A stretch of DNA of 23,632 bases from Firm-04 sp045627405 (lineage in GTDB: Bacteria; Bacillota; Clostridia; Oscillospirales; Ruminococcaceae), in the NCBI GenBank assembly GCA_045627405.1, contig JAZQNP010000026.1:1-23632 (forward strand), given 5' to 3'. A program made the translations under genes and the position numbers. The notes beneath the pieces are model-generated. The model had not been told where the DNA came from. It worked only from the letters and a program-made list of their open reading frames with translations, and ran no database searches. Positions 5,311-13,420 of this stretch are shown one piece after another. Positions within the stretch are counted from its first letter, which is position 1. Every line of letters starts with the position of its first letter.

Positions 5311-7569
5311 TTACTGTGCGAGCAGTTCAGCCGGCATTTGTTTTACCAGCTTTTTCAGGTTAAAGCCGGTCAGTACAAAAATAAGAAACGTGAAAAGCAA
5401 GCCGATGCCTGTAATGCTCCCAAGAGGGAATCCTGCTGTCAGCAGTTCGACATTTTCAATCAGCTTGGGCAAAACAGCCTGCAAAGCACCGTAAAGCAGA
5501 AGCGAGATCAGATACGCCAGCAGCGAGATGATTGCAGAATCAAACAGAAGAATCTGCAAAACACAGCGGTTATTCGCGCCGAGGCTTTTAATGACGGCAA
5601 CTTCCTTTTTGCGTTCAAGCACCGTAATCTTTGCAAAGGAGTTGAGCAGCGCGCAGGAAATGCCGATGAGCACAACGCCGAGCAGTCCGATTGCGACGCT
5701 GAAAAAGCGGGATTGCATAGATACATTTGTTTTCAGCGTTTCAAGCTGTGCGGATGCTGTAAAGTCAAAGTTTGAACTCATACTTTCTTTGATTTCAGGT
5801 ATTTGATCCGGATCTGTTACATAGAGATCGACGCTGACGGGGTCAGCATGCTGCATCTCCGTAATGAGCTCCTGACAGAACCGCATGTCAATCTCATCCG
5901 AAGCATATACGCCGCAGACAGTCACCGGAAATACGCCGTTATAGTTGATTGCAAATTTTTTCGCAAAGAGCTTGTTTCCATCATCAGATGACAGCTTACC
6001 GCCCAGAATCTGCTCATTTGTATACTGCGTGGAGATGTCAAATTCACCAAGCACAAGCAAAAGCAGAGAAGAGCTGATCATAACCTCCTCGTTGGATCTG
6101 GGCGCAGAACCGTAAATGATATTGTCTGCGTCATTCACAGCCTGCATTGCACCGTAAATACCGCCGGAAATCATTTTTTGTTTCTCAGTTTGAAAGGGCA
6201 TCAGTTCCTGACGCTGATAAATATTGGTTTCCAGCGAAGTGACAAGCATATCCTGTAAGCTTTTAAAGCTGATGAAGCTGTAAATCTGATCGCTGGGATT
6301 CAGCGTGTGATTGATTCCCGAAATTGTGTAGTCGGTATGGTTTCCTCTGCCGTCGTTTAAGGAGACCGTTTTCCCGATGCAATCACCCTCAAACAACTCC
6401 TGCGCCACATCCTCTGCAAGGATGATTTCATGTTTATCGGAAGGGAACGTCCCCTCAATATCATTAGAGAGAACTCTTTCTTCAAAGAATGAATCAAGAT
6501 TGATTTGTTTTACACAGGCATCGGCAGCCGTCGAGCCGGTGCTGAACATCCATTCATTTGTGGGATAAAGATATAACGGAACAGATTCTTTGGTGTCATA
6601 TTTATGATTGACTTCTGCGATTTCATCCTCTGAAAACGGATATTCCATATTTCCGGTATTTGCGGTGTTGCCGTAGTGCAGATTGATGAGGTCGTTTTCA
6701 AGATAATTGACATTCACATTATGCGAGAGATTGCTGCCGGATCGGTTCAGACTGATGACAGTTGCCAGGGAAGCAATCGCCATTGCGATTACGACCGCAA
6801 TGGATATGATTTTCCCTTTCCGAAGCATAACGCTGTTTTTTCCTAATGTGAAGACGGTATGCAGCAAAGAGGGCTTTCCGGAAGCCTTTTCAGAGTCATT
6901 CGCCCTGGATTGTGCGGTATCAGCTTCATGAAGCACCTCGTCGCTTTCAATCCTGCCGTCGCGTAAGGTAATGATTCTGTCGGCATAGCTTCTTGCTTTT
7001 TCCATGTCGTGCGAAACGACAATAATGTGCTTGCCCTTTTTCAGTGTTTGCAGCATGTCAAGCACACGATAGGCATTGCTGGAATCCAGATTGCCCGTCG
7101 GCTCATCGGCGATCAATACATCGGCATTTTTGCAGATGCTTCTGATCACGGCGGATCTTTGTTTTTCGCCGCCGGAAAGTGTTTCCACTTTCTGGTTCGG
7201 ATCGTTGATCCCGACGGACTTTACAGCAGATGCAATCGCCTCCGGTTTCGCCTGAACACCGGCAATCTCAGTGGCGATCTCAATATTCTGCACAATGCTC
7301 AGTCCGGAAATCAGATTAAAATCCTGAAAAACAAAGCCGATATTCTTTGCTCTGTATGTATTCAGATCTTTTTGAATGGAAGTTCCGTTGAACAGAATAT
7401 CGCCGGATGTGGGATTATGTAAGCCGCCGATTAAATTGAGCAGGGCCGTTTTTCCTGCACCGGATGTACCGACAATAAATGTAATTTGACCGGGGTGAAT
7501 GGTAAGGCTGATATGATCAAGAATGGTTCGTTCATTGTATTTCTTTGTGATATTCTTCAATTCAATCAT
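5311..7569 (-). CDS. ABC transporter, ATPase fused to FtsX/MacB-type permease
   Basis: This 752-residue protein joins two parts. The ATPase (residues 1-~215) has Walker A GTSGAGKT (34-41), Q-loop Gln82, signature LSGGE (131-135), Walker B VLIADEP (151-157) and switch His187. It is close to LolD/MacB/FtsE-type ATPases. The permease has one segment at ~253-274, a long extracytoplasmic domain of ~350 residues, then three membrane segments near the C-terminus (about 625-650, 680-705, 715-745), the FtsX layout. Such proteins usually act as mechanotransmitters or export peptides and lipoproteins rather than import solutes. Its ATG lies 8 bases inside the end of the upstream gene, so the two are translationally coupled. 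A half-transporter of this kind would dimerise. The substrate is unknown; the secreted protein encoded upstream is the obvious candidate. Confidence 0.92.
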   Translation of the reverse strand: MIELKNITKKYNERTILDHISLTIHPGQITFIVGTSGAGKTALLNLIGGLHNPTSGDILFNGTSIQKDLNTYRAKNIGFVFQDFNLISGLSIVQNIEIATEIAGVQAKPEAIASAVKSVGINDPNQKVETLSGGEKQRSAVIRSICKNADVLIADEPTGNLDSSNAYRVLDMLQTLKKGKHIIVVSHDMEKARSYADRIITLRDGRIESDEVLHEADTAQSRANDSEKASGKPSLLHTVFTLGKNSVMLRKGKIISIAVVIAMAIASLATVISLNRSGSNLSHNVNVNYLENDLINLHYGNTANTGNMEYPFSEDEIAEVNHKYDTKESVPLYLYPTNEWMFSTGSTAADACVKQINLDSFFEERVLSNDIEGTFPSDKHEIILAEDVAQELFEGDCIGKTVSLNDGRGNHTDYTISGINHTLNPSDQIYSFISFKSLQDMLVTSLETNIYQRQELMPFQTEKQKMISGGIYGAMQAVNDADNIIYGSAPRSNEEVMISSSLLLLVLGEFDISTQYTNEQILGGKLSSDDGNKLFAKKFAINYNGVFPVTVCGVYASDEIDMRFCQELITEMQHADPVSVDLYVTDPDQIPEIKESMSSNFDFTASAQLETLKTNVSMQSRFFSVAIGLLGVVLIGISCALLNSFAKITVLERKKEVAVIKSLGANNRCVLQILLFDSAIISLLAYLISLLLYGALQAVLPKLIENVELLTAGFPLGSITGIGLLFTFLIFVLTGFNLKKLVKQMPAELLAQ

Positions 7570-9364
7570 TTTTATCGCCTCCTAATTCTGTATCATGCAG
7601 TGCATTTGCGTATACGATGGTGGACAATTCGTAAGCGTCACTGTTTTTGTCATATGCGTAAATGCCGTCTGATTGTTTCAGTGTATCAATAAACCTTTTT
7701 TGCTGTTCCAAATCAGAATAGTGATTCATACGGCTGAGTGAAACGAAAAACTGATAGGTCGTATTGACATCCGGAAGAATATCATCGCTGTCGGCAGCAC
7801 GCACGCCGCCGTCCATGCACAGGGAACGGTATGTTGTAAGCAAAGTATCATCCGTCATGATATTGAGAGAGAGGAGCTGATTTACAATATAGATTTCATT
7901 GATCAAGACGGTATTGCTCAGTTCACTGTTCTGCAAAGCTGTTTTCATGCCCTTTTTGATATTCGTTTTCTGCGCATTGCTCAGCTTGACATCCACATCG
8001 AAAATCTGTAAATCAGCGACAATTTCCACAATTCTTCTCGTTGCAATCACATCGGCAGCAATCGTTTGCGGCTCATAGTTCATCGCATTGAGTGTTTCAT
8101 CAATCTGCGTTTGCCAATATTTTGAATCATAGTCCGGCTGATAGTTGTTCAGCAGCTGATCCAGAATTAAAGTGTAGTATAAATTGGCGACCCGATCATA
8201 GTTCTTCTCTTCGCTAAACTGTTTTGCGTAGTTTTGGGCGGCATATTTTTTCATCTTTTCTTCGTTGAGCTGAAATCCGCTTTTTTGTGCCAGCATGACA
8301 CCGAATGCGGTTGCCTGCACATCAATCTGAACGGAGACGAAAGCATCGCTTTTAGTCGCCTCGTCAATTTTCGTGCGCAAAAAACTGACGAGTGCAGTAT
8401 TACCGGAAACATCCAGCTTTTTCATAAAAGTATACCATAGATTCAGGTCATCAAATTCCTCTTGGGATTCAATATTGAAACTATCATAATAATCTTGCAG
8501 CTTTTTATTTGAATATGCAGGATCGACTACTTTGGCAACATTTAAGTATTCAGAATATTGAACAGCACTGATCTGCGAATCAATTTCCATGCCCTCATAC
8601 AGATCCTTCCAATACTGAAACCAGTTTTCAACGGCTTTTTTGTCAACAATATCCTCCATTCCGAAAACCGAAATGCAATAAAGAATATCGCCGCCGGAAT
8701 TGTATAAAGTCACATCATTCTGTGTCAAAAACGGATAATCGTTATATGCCTGCTGAATTCCCTCCTCGGGAGAGAATTCATCTGCTGAAAGTTTGTCCTG
8801 CAAGGTGTTCTTTACCATAGCGGTTGCAATCAGTTTGATATTCACTGTGTCATCCGGACCGTCCAGATAAAACAGGTTTGCATTGTTGTCATAAAATTTT
8901 TTCAGAGCTTGATTCAGCTCGTGATCATCTATCGGAATATTGAGAATTGTACAGATGTCAACGTAGTACATGAAATCCAAAAATTGAAATTGATTGATAT
9001 CGGCAGAAGAAAGAAACGACAATTTTTCTTTTATATTCGATATATCATAATCGGGGATCAAAGTTGAGAGCTTTAATGCAGCACATGCCCGGTATAGGTC
9101 AGCTGTCGTATTTTTCCGGCTGGAAAAACCATAAATATCAGAATTCTCAACACAGCAGTGCGTGAGCATCTCATTGATATTTTGACTTTCGGAAACGCTG
9201 AATGTGTTGTTGATGTTATACGTTTCGGTAAAGCTGTAATGTTCAATATCTACGCTTCTGTTCCGCATCAAACAGAATATAACCGCACCTGCGGCAATCG
9301 CAGCTACAAGCACAAAAGCAAACACTTTCGGCATCGTTCGCAATGTTTTCTTTTGGATCGGCAT
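7562..9364 (-). CDS. Large membrane-anchored helical protein, partner of the ABC transporter; family not recognised
   Basis: This 600-residue protein has a basic start (MPIQKKTLRTMPK), one membrane anchor at about residues 14-33 and a long, probably extracytoplasmic helical domain. No lipobox and no enzyme motif are evident. Stretches such as MDGGVRAADSDDILPDVNTT near the C-terminus, and repeated hydrophobic helix pairs ending in ..DG.. or ..D..LFYLDG, recall the alpha/alpha-toroid repeats of prenyltransferase/squalene-cyclase-like proteins. That is shape only, with no catalytic Asp-rich motif. It overlaps the ABC transporter gene by 8 bases and follows a secreted-protein gene across a hairpin. 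The region is AT-richer than proS or mutL, which suggests acquisition by transfer. It may receive, fold or retain a secreted product, or confer immunity. Confidence 0.8.
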   Translation of the reverse strand: MPIQKKTLRTMPKVFAFVLVAAIAAGAVIFCLMRNRSVDIEHYSFTETYNINNTFSVSESQNINEMLTHCCVENSDIYGFSSRKNTTADLYRACAALKLSTLIPDYDISNIKEKLSFLSSADINQFQFLDFMYYVDICTILNIPIDDHELNQALKKFYDNNANLFYLDGPDDTVNIKLIATAMVKNTLQDKLSADEFSPEEGIQQAYNDYPFLTQNDVTLYNSGGDILYCISVFGMEDIVDKKAVENWFQYWKDLYEGMEIDSQISAVQYSEYLNVAKVVDPAYSNKKLQDYYDSFNIESQEEFDDLNLWYTFMKKLDVSGNTALVSFLRTKIDEATKSDAFVSVQIDVQATAFGVMLAQKSGFQLNEEKMKKYAAQNYAKQFSEEKNYDRVANLYYTLILDQLLNNYQPDYDSKYWQTQIDETLNAMNYEPQTIAADVIATRRIVEIVADLQIFDVDVKLSNAQKTNIKKGMKTALQNSELSNTVLINEIYIVNQLLSLNIMTDDTLLTTYRSLCMDGGVRAADSDDILPDVNTTYQFFVSLSRMNHYSDLEQQKRFIDTLKQSDGIYAYDKNSDAYELSTIVYANALHDTELGGDKND

Positions 9365-9404
9365 AATATGACCTCAGTTCTGAAATATCTATTTTAATAT
9401 AATT

Positions 9405-9437
9405 AACAATGCGGCAGAGAATATCCGCCGCATTGTT
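9405..9437 (-). terminator. Hairpin between the secreted-protein gene and the transporter genes, possible attenuator
   Basis: AACAATGCGGC (9405-9415) pairs over 11 bases with GCCGCATTGTT (9427-9437). On the minus strand it is followed by an AT-rich stretch (AATTATATTAAAATAG) rather than a clean T-run. Its position suggests partial termination or mRNA stabilisation, giving more secreted protein than transporter. No separate promoter for the 7562-9364 gene is obvious. Confidence 0.6.
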
Positions 9438-9451
9438 CGTGCATCTATTCG

Positions 9452-9945
9452 TCAGGTAGAGCAGGATAAAGTGTAGAAAGTACTGCCGAACTGTACTCTG
9501 GAAGAAACGCTGAAATCAGAGCCGGTGATGAAGACACCGCGTTTGAGTGAATATGTATAATACGAATCGAGTGTCCAGGCATTTGTGAGCTGCATTTCAT
9601 CAATAACATCGCTTCCGCTGATTTCACAGCCAACAGCATCGGAAGCAAGGGAGATGCTGCCAATACCATAAACAGATACACAGTTTGCGTGCTTGATGGA
9701 ATCGGCATTATACGGTGAGGAACCCAGCCAATAAGTACGGGAATAACCGGTCCAACAGACTTTGTTTGTCAGATTCGGCCAAGAGAGCGTTGAGCCAAAG
9801 TATGTAATGATCGAGCTCCCTTTGTAGGATTTTGAATCAGACTTGGTGTAATATCCAGGCGATAAAACTGCACTTGCAGAAATCGTACAAGCAGATGTCG
9901 CCATAACAGCACCGGCAATCACGCTGATTAGTTTTTGCTTTTCAT
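9452..9945 (-). pseudogene. Small secreted protein gene with one-base frame break after its ATG
   Basis: The open frame ends at 9452 and encodes a signal peptide core (VIAGAVMATSACTISASAV) and a mature part of about 138 residues. The mature part is rich in Ser, Tyr and Trp, with four cysteines (VCW, ANC, VGC, LSC), so it is probably beta-rich with two possible disulfides. The only good start is ATG 9945, with AAGGAG 9 bases upstream, but that frame stops after five codons (MKSKN). Adding one A to the A4 run at 9942-9939 would give MKKQKLISVIAGAVMA, a textbook Sec signal peptide, in the downstream frame. So the gene is a fresh one-base deletion mutant, a sequencing error or a phase-variable/frameshifted gene. 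GTG 9922 could start the frame but has no ribosome site and lacks the basic N-region. Family not recognised. Confidence 0.75.
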
Positions 9946-10254
9946 AAAATAATACTCCTTGTTGTGTTTGTTTATATCAATCTAATCAATACAACCGTAC
10001 GCTTTGCAGTGATTGGATATGATAACAGCTATAACATTATTGAATATGTTGTAAGGCTTTCTTTTTTTCATGTGATAGGGGGTTCTAATCTAAATGCTAT
10101 TATATCAAGCATTTGTTAAAATGTCAATGTATTTATGAAAAAATATCATATATACCAAAATTTAATTAAAACAATCTGCGATCAATCGGCATTTTTGTGA
10201 TGGATGAAAAATCGGCATTCAGGAGATGCGAAGCAAAAAGCCGAATAAAACAAA
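9946..10254. other. AT-rich intergenic region upstream of the secreted-protein gene
   Basis: About 300 bases with no convincing gene. The minus strand should hold the promoter of the secreted-protein operon. Candidate -10 boxes such as TATAGC and TATAAA are present, but none has a good -35 at proper spacing. A direct repeat AATCGGCATT occurs near 10185 and 10210. The stretch 10085-10175 is extremely AT-rich. Confidence 0.5.
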
Positions 10255-10284
10255 GAGGGGTTCACCGAAAACAGCGAGCCCCTC
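10255..10284 (-). terminator. Terminator-like hairpin, minus strand
   Basis: GAGGGGTTC pairs with GAGCCCCTC over 9 positions, counting one G-T pair. On the minus strand it is followed by TTTGTTTTATT. It lies ~100 bases after tRNA-Ala and may be a back-up terminator of the tRNA operon or belong to a lost gene. Confidence 0.65.
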
Positions 10285-10297
10285 AAAAATATCTTCG

Positions 10298-10318
10298 TAG
10301 TGTCCAAATAGTGTCCAA
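10298..10318. repeat. Two direct copies of TAGTGTCCAA, 11-base period
   Basis: TAGTGTCCAA at 10298-10307 and 10309-10318 differ in phase by one helical turn. They lie between two hairpins downstream of the tRNA-Ala gene. They could be a recombinase arm site or a repressor site; nothing else supports either. Confidence 0.6.
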
Positions 10319-10336
10319 GACCGATTTCACAGCGAA

Positions 10337-10370
10337 ATATGCCGTTTCCTTTGCTTTGGAAACGGCATAT
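10337..10370 (-). terminator. Terminator of the tRNA-Ser/tRNA-Ala operon
   Basis: ATATGCCGTTTCC (10337-10349) pairs perfectly with GGAAACGGCATAT (10358-10370), a 13-base stem. The minus-strand T-run is short (TTTCG). It begins 17 bases after the tRNA-Ala CCA end. Confidence 0.75.
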
Positions 10371-10386
10371 CTGCGTAAAATATAAT

Positions 10387-10462
10387 TGGTGGAGCATACG
10401 GGATTCGAACCCGTGACCCCCACACTGCCAGTGTGGTGCGCTCCCAGCTGCGCTAATGCCCC
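10387..10462 (-). tRNA. tRNA-Ala (GGC)
   Basis: Read on the minus strand, GGGGCAT pairs with ATGCTCC (one G-T), the anticodon stem is CCACA/TGTGG around CTGGCAG (anticodon GGC) and the T-arm is CGGGTTCGAATCCCG. CCA is encoded at 10387-10389. It is the second gene of a two-tRNA operon. Confidence 0.96.
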
Positions 10463-10465
10463 GAA

Positions 10466-10556
10466 TGGCGGAGATGGTGGGATTCGAACCCACGGAGCGT
10501 TTTACCGCTCAAACGATTTCGAGTCGTTCTCGTTATGACCACTTCGATACATCTCC
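10466..10556 (-). tRNA. tRNA-Ser (CGA)
   Basis: Read on the minus strand, GGAGATG pairs with CATCTCC, the anticodon stem is AACGA/TCGTT around CTCGAAA (anticodon CGA), the long variable arm contains GAGCG/CGCTC and the discriminator is G. CCA is encoded at 10466-10468. Three bases separate it from tRNA-Ala. Confidence 0.96.
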
Positions 10557-10593
10557 GTGTAGTTCTGCCCGGATAGAAAAACCCAGCCATACT

Positions 10594-10623
10594 AGTATAG
10601 CACATCTGCGGGAAAAAAGTCAA
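10594..10623 (-). promoter_or_regulatory. Promoter of the tRNA-Ser/tRNA-Ala operon
   Basis: On the minus strand TTGACT (10623-10618), an 18-base spacer and TATACT (10599-10594) lie ~40 bases before tRNA-Ser. Confidence 0.85.
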
Positions 10624-10644
10624 GAGGTTTGGAAAATTTTTTTT

Positions 10645-10671
10645 GCGCGGTGTGCGCGGTGTGCGCGGTGT
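10645..10671. repeat. Three perfect tandem copies of GCGCGGTGT
   Basis: A 9-base unit is repeated three times and continues into GTGTGTATG. It sits exactly between the divergent promoters of the tRNA operon and the cellulase gene, after a T8 tract. It is non-coding. Confidence 0.85.
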
Positions 10672-10714
10672 GTGTGTATGCGGGGGAGAGAGCACAAAAA
10701 AATCTGTTCGGTAC

Positions 10715-10743
10715 TTGTAATTTCCGGAAGAATGTGGTATACT
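10715..10743 (+). promoter_or_regulatory. Promoter of the GH9 cellulase gene
   Basis: TTGTAA (10715-10720), a 17-base spacer and TATACT (10738-10743) precede a short leader of ~40 bases. No operator is evident. Confidence 0.75.
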
Positions 10744-10789
10744 GATTATAGAATGCCTGAATGCGGGCATCAGAAAAAGGAGGGGTTTC

Positions 10790-13336
10790 ATGATGCGGTT
10801 CACAAAAAAAAGAACCATGCGCACCGGCGCGGCACTGCTGTCGCTGCTGACCGGTGTGACTGCGCTGCCCTTTGCGGCGCAGCAGATGACGGCAGAGGCA
10901 CTTGTGACCGATGCTGCGGGAGATTATGACAACTTTGCAAAAGCCCTGCAATATTCGCTGTATTTTTACGACGGCAATATGTGCGGCACGGACGTGGAGG
11001 AGAACAACCGCTTCAAGTGGCGTGCGGACTGTCATACTTACGATGCGGCAGTTCCGCTGAAAACGATGGGGGACGACGAGATCGGCACGAATCTGTCTGC
11101 GAGCTTTATTCAGACGTATTATGACATTCTGAATACCGGCGCAGAGGAAGGCACGGTGAATGTGTCCGGCGGTTTTCACGATGCGGGCGACCATGTGAAA
11201 TTCGGCTTGCCGGAGGCATATGCCGGCACAACGGTGTCGTGGGGCTATTACGAGTTCCGTGAGGCATATGAGGAAACGGGACAGGCAGAGCATGTCGAGA
11301 CGATCATCCGGTATTTCTGCGATTATTTCATGCGCTGCACATTCCGCGACGATACGGGCAATGTGGTGGCATTCTGCTATCAGGTGGGCGACGGTGACAT
11401 TGACCACGCGTACTGGCAGCTTCCGCAGAATGACACGATGGCGCGGCCGGCATGGTTTGCAACGGCGGACAATCCGACGACCTGCAATGTCTCGAACACG
11501 GCGGCATGCCTTGCGATCAACTATCTGATTTTCAAGGATACCGATCCGGCATATGCGGCAGAGTGTCTGGATTATTCCAAAGCCCTGTTTGCGTTTGCGA
11601 CGAAGAATGACAAGGCGATTGCAGACACCAGTCAGGGACCGGACGCGTATTACACCTCTTCCAAGTGGGAGGATGATTACTGCTTTGCGGCATGCTGGCT
11701 GTATCTGATCACAAAGGAGCAGAGCTATATGGATCTTGCCCTGCCGCTGGTAGACTACTATGCGGCACCGAGCTATGTCTACTGCTGGAATGACATGTGG
11801 AACGGCGTGGCGATTCTGATGGGCAGAATCTCCGAGACATATCAATCCGCAAAGAGCTATTCTGCTGCGGAGAATCCGAAGGGGCTCTGCGATCTGGCGA
11901 TGGATTATATCACCGTCAACAGCAAGTCGCCGTACGAGGAGATTGACTTCTGGCAAGTCGTGGCAAAGGCAATCAACGGCTATATGAGTGGTTCTCCCGG
12001 CACCATCACGCCGCAGGGATACTTCTGGCTGAATACATGGGGCTCCTGCCGGTACAATACGGCAGCGCAGTTCTGTGCGCTGGTATATGACAAGTACAAC
12101 AGCGGCAGAGACAAATATATGCCGTCACACGAGGCATATTATTTCTCCGACTGGGCAAAGGGTCAGATGGAGTATATTCTCGGCAAGAATGACATTCTCT
12201 ATCTGGAAAAGGGCGACGGCTCTCACGGACCGCGCTGCTTCTTAGTCGGATTTGACGAGAATTCGGCAGCCTATCCGCATCACCGTGCGGCATCGGGTCT
12301 GACAAAGTGCGAGGACAAGGATCAGCAGCTTTATGTGCTGTTCGGCGCACTGTGCGGCGGTCCGGATGCAGATGACGCACACAATGACGTGACAGAGGAC
12401 TGGATCTACAATGAGGTGACAATCGACTACAATGCAGCGTGTCCGGGAGCGGCAGCGGGACTGTATCTGATGTACAAGGATCAGTATGCACAGTCAGTGA
12501 CACCGGACTTCCCGCCGGAGGATGACGGCGGCAGAGGTGCATCGGACGAAGGCGGCGCAGGCGGCACATGGGTCGAGGCATGCGGCATTGACGATCTGAA
12601 CGACAACGGCTGCGGCGTGACGAAGGTCTCGCTGATGCTGAAATCCAACGAATCCAAGATGCCGGAGAACATGAGCATCCGCTACTATATCAACATTTCG
12701 GAGGTTTCGAGCCTCAGCAATGTATCCGTATCCAAGCTGTACGATCAGGTTGCGACGGAAGCAGCACCGAATTCGGTGACGCTTTCCGGACCGTTCGTGT
12801 ATGAAAAAGACAGCAACTACGCCTATGTTGAGATCACATGGGGTGATTACACCTTTGCAAACTGCGGCAAGAAGGTGCAGTTTACGGTCGGCATGTATTA
12901 CGGCGACAGATGGGATCCGACGAACGATTGGAGCTATCAGGATCTGACGATCTACACCGATGACGCCGCATTCTTCGGCACCGGCAATGAGGTGAGAGAT
13001 GACAAAATCTGTGTATATTCCGGTACGACGCTGATCGGCGGCACGGAGCCGGACGGAACCACTCCTGATGAAGGCGGCAGTGACGTGACGAGCGCGACAA
13101 CCACCGTGACAACCACAACGGGCGGACCGGCTCTGACAGGCATGCGCGGCGATGTGGACTGCAACAACAGCGTAGAGCTGACAGATGCCGTGATGCTGGC
13201 AAAATCGCTGGGCGGTGTTGCAGCCGGCATTACATCGCAGGGCAGACTGAATGCAGACTGCACGCAGGACGGCGATGTCAACAGTGCAGACCTGTCGGCA
13301 TTGCTGAAATATCTCAGCGGTGCAGGCTGGAATTGA
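10790..13336 (+). CDS. Secreted GH9 cellulase with CBM3-like module and type I dockerin
   Basis: This 848-residue protein starts with a Sec signal peptide (basic KKRTMR, hydrophobic core, probable cleavage after about residue 37). The GH9 (alpha/alpha)6 domain follows, with SGGFHDAGDHVKFG at ~126-139 (Asp131 and Asp134, the water-activating pair), PHHRAASG at 496-503 (substrate-binding His) and YNEVTIDYNAA with Glu542, the expected general acid. Residues ~590-725 resemble a family 3 cellulose-binding module of the type that makes GH9 enzymes processive. A Thr-rich linker and a dockerin (~785-848) end the protein; its two calcium loops are DVDCNNSVELTD and DCTQDGDVNSAD. It would hydrolyse beta-1,4-glucan outside the cell, docked to a cohesin scaffold. 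GGAGGGG precedes two adjacent ATGs (10790, 10793); the second has the better spacing. Confidence 0.96.
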   Translation: MMRFTKKRTMRTGAALLSLLTGVTALPFAAQQMTAEALVTDAAGDYDNFAKALQYSLYFYDGNMCGTDVEENNRFKWRADCHTYDAAVPLKTMGDDEIGTNLSASFIQTYYDILNTGAEEGTVNVSGGFHDAGDHVKFGLPEAYAGTTVSWGYYEFREAYEETGQAEHVETIIRYFCDYFMRCTFRDDTGNVVAFCYQVGDGDIDHAYWQLPQNDTMARPAWFATADNPTTCNVSNTAACLAINYLIFKDTDPAYAAECLDYSKALFAFATKNDKAIADTSQGPDAYYTSSKWEDDYCFAACWLYLITKEQSYMDLALPLVDYYAAPSYVYCWNDMWNGVAILMGRISETYQSAKSYSAAENPKGLCDLAMDYITVNSKSPYEEIDFWQVVAKAINGYMSGSPGTITPQGYFWLNTWGSCRYNTAAQFCALVYDKYNSGRDKYMPSHEAYYFSDWAKGQMEYILGKNDILYLEKGDGSHGPRCFLVGFDENSAAYPHHRAASGLTKCEDKDQQLYVLFGALCGGPDADDAHNDVTEDWIYNEVTIDYNAACPGAAAGLYLMYKDQYAQSVTPDFPPEDDGGRGASDEGGAGGTWVEACGIDDLNDNGCGVTKVSLMLKSNESKMPENMSIRYYINISEVSSLSNVSVSKLYDQVATEAAPNSVTLSGPFVYEKDSNYAYVEITWGDYTFANCGKKVQFTVGMYYGDRWDPTNDWSYQDLTIYTDDAAFFGTGNEVRDDKICVYSGTTLIGGTEPDGTTPDEGGSDVTSATTTVTTTTGGPALTGMRGDVDCNNSVELTDAVMLAKSLGGVAAGITSQGRLNADCTQDGDVNSADLSALLKYLSGAGWN

Positions 13337-13352
13337 TGAAATGAAATAAAGT

Positions 13353-13388
13353 ACTGCCTGCTGCATCGGGAGACCGGCGGCAGGCAGT
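13353..13388 (+). terminator. Hairpin after the cellulase gene, without a T-run
   Basis: ACTGCCTGCTGC (13353-13364) pairs with GCGGCAGGCAGT (13377-13388), 12 bases with one G-T. No T-run follows, so it may stabilise the cellulase mRNA 3' end or reduce read-through into the next gene rather than act as a full terminator. Confidence 0.55.
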
Positions 13389-13420
13389 CAGTATTCGCGG
13401 AGGTACGGAGGTACAGAGAA

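Noticed and set aside
10592..11956. 454-codon open frame on the minus strand
   Set aside because: It is antisense to the GH9 catalytic domain and crosses the tRNA promoter. Composition (Arg, Cys, His, Ile rich) is that of a shadow frame in GC-rich DNA.
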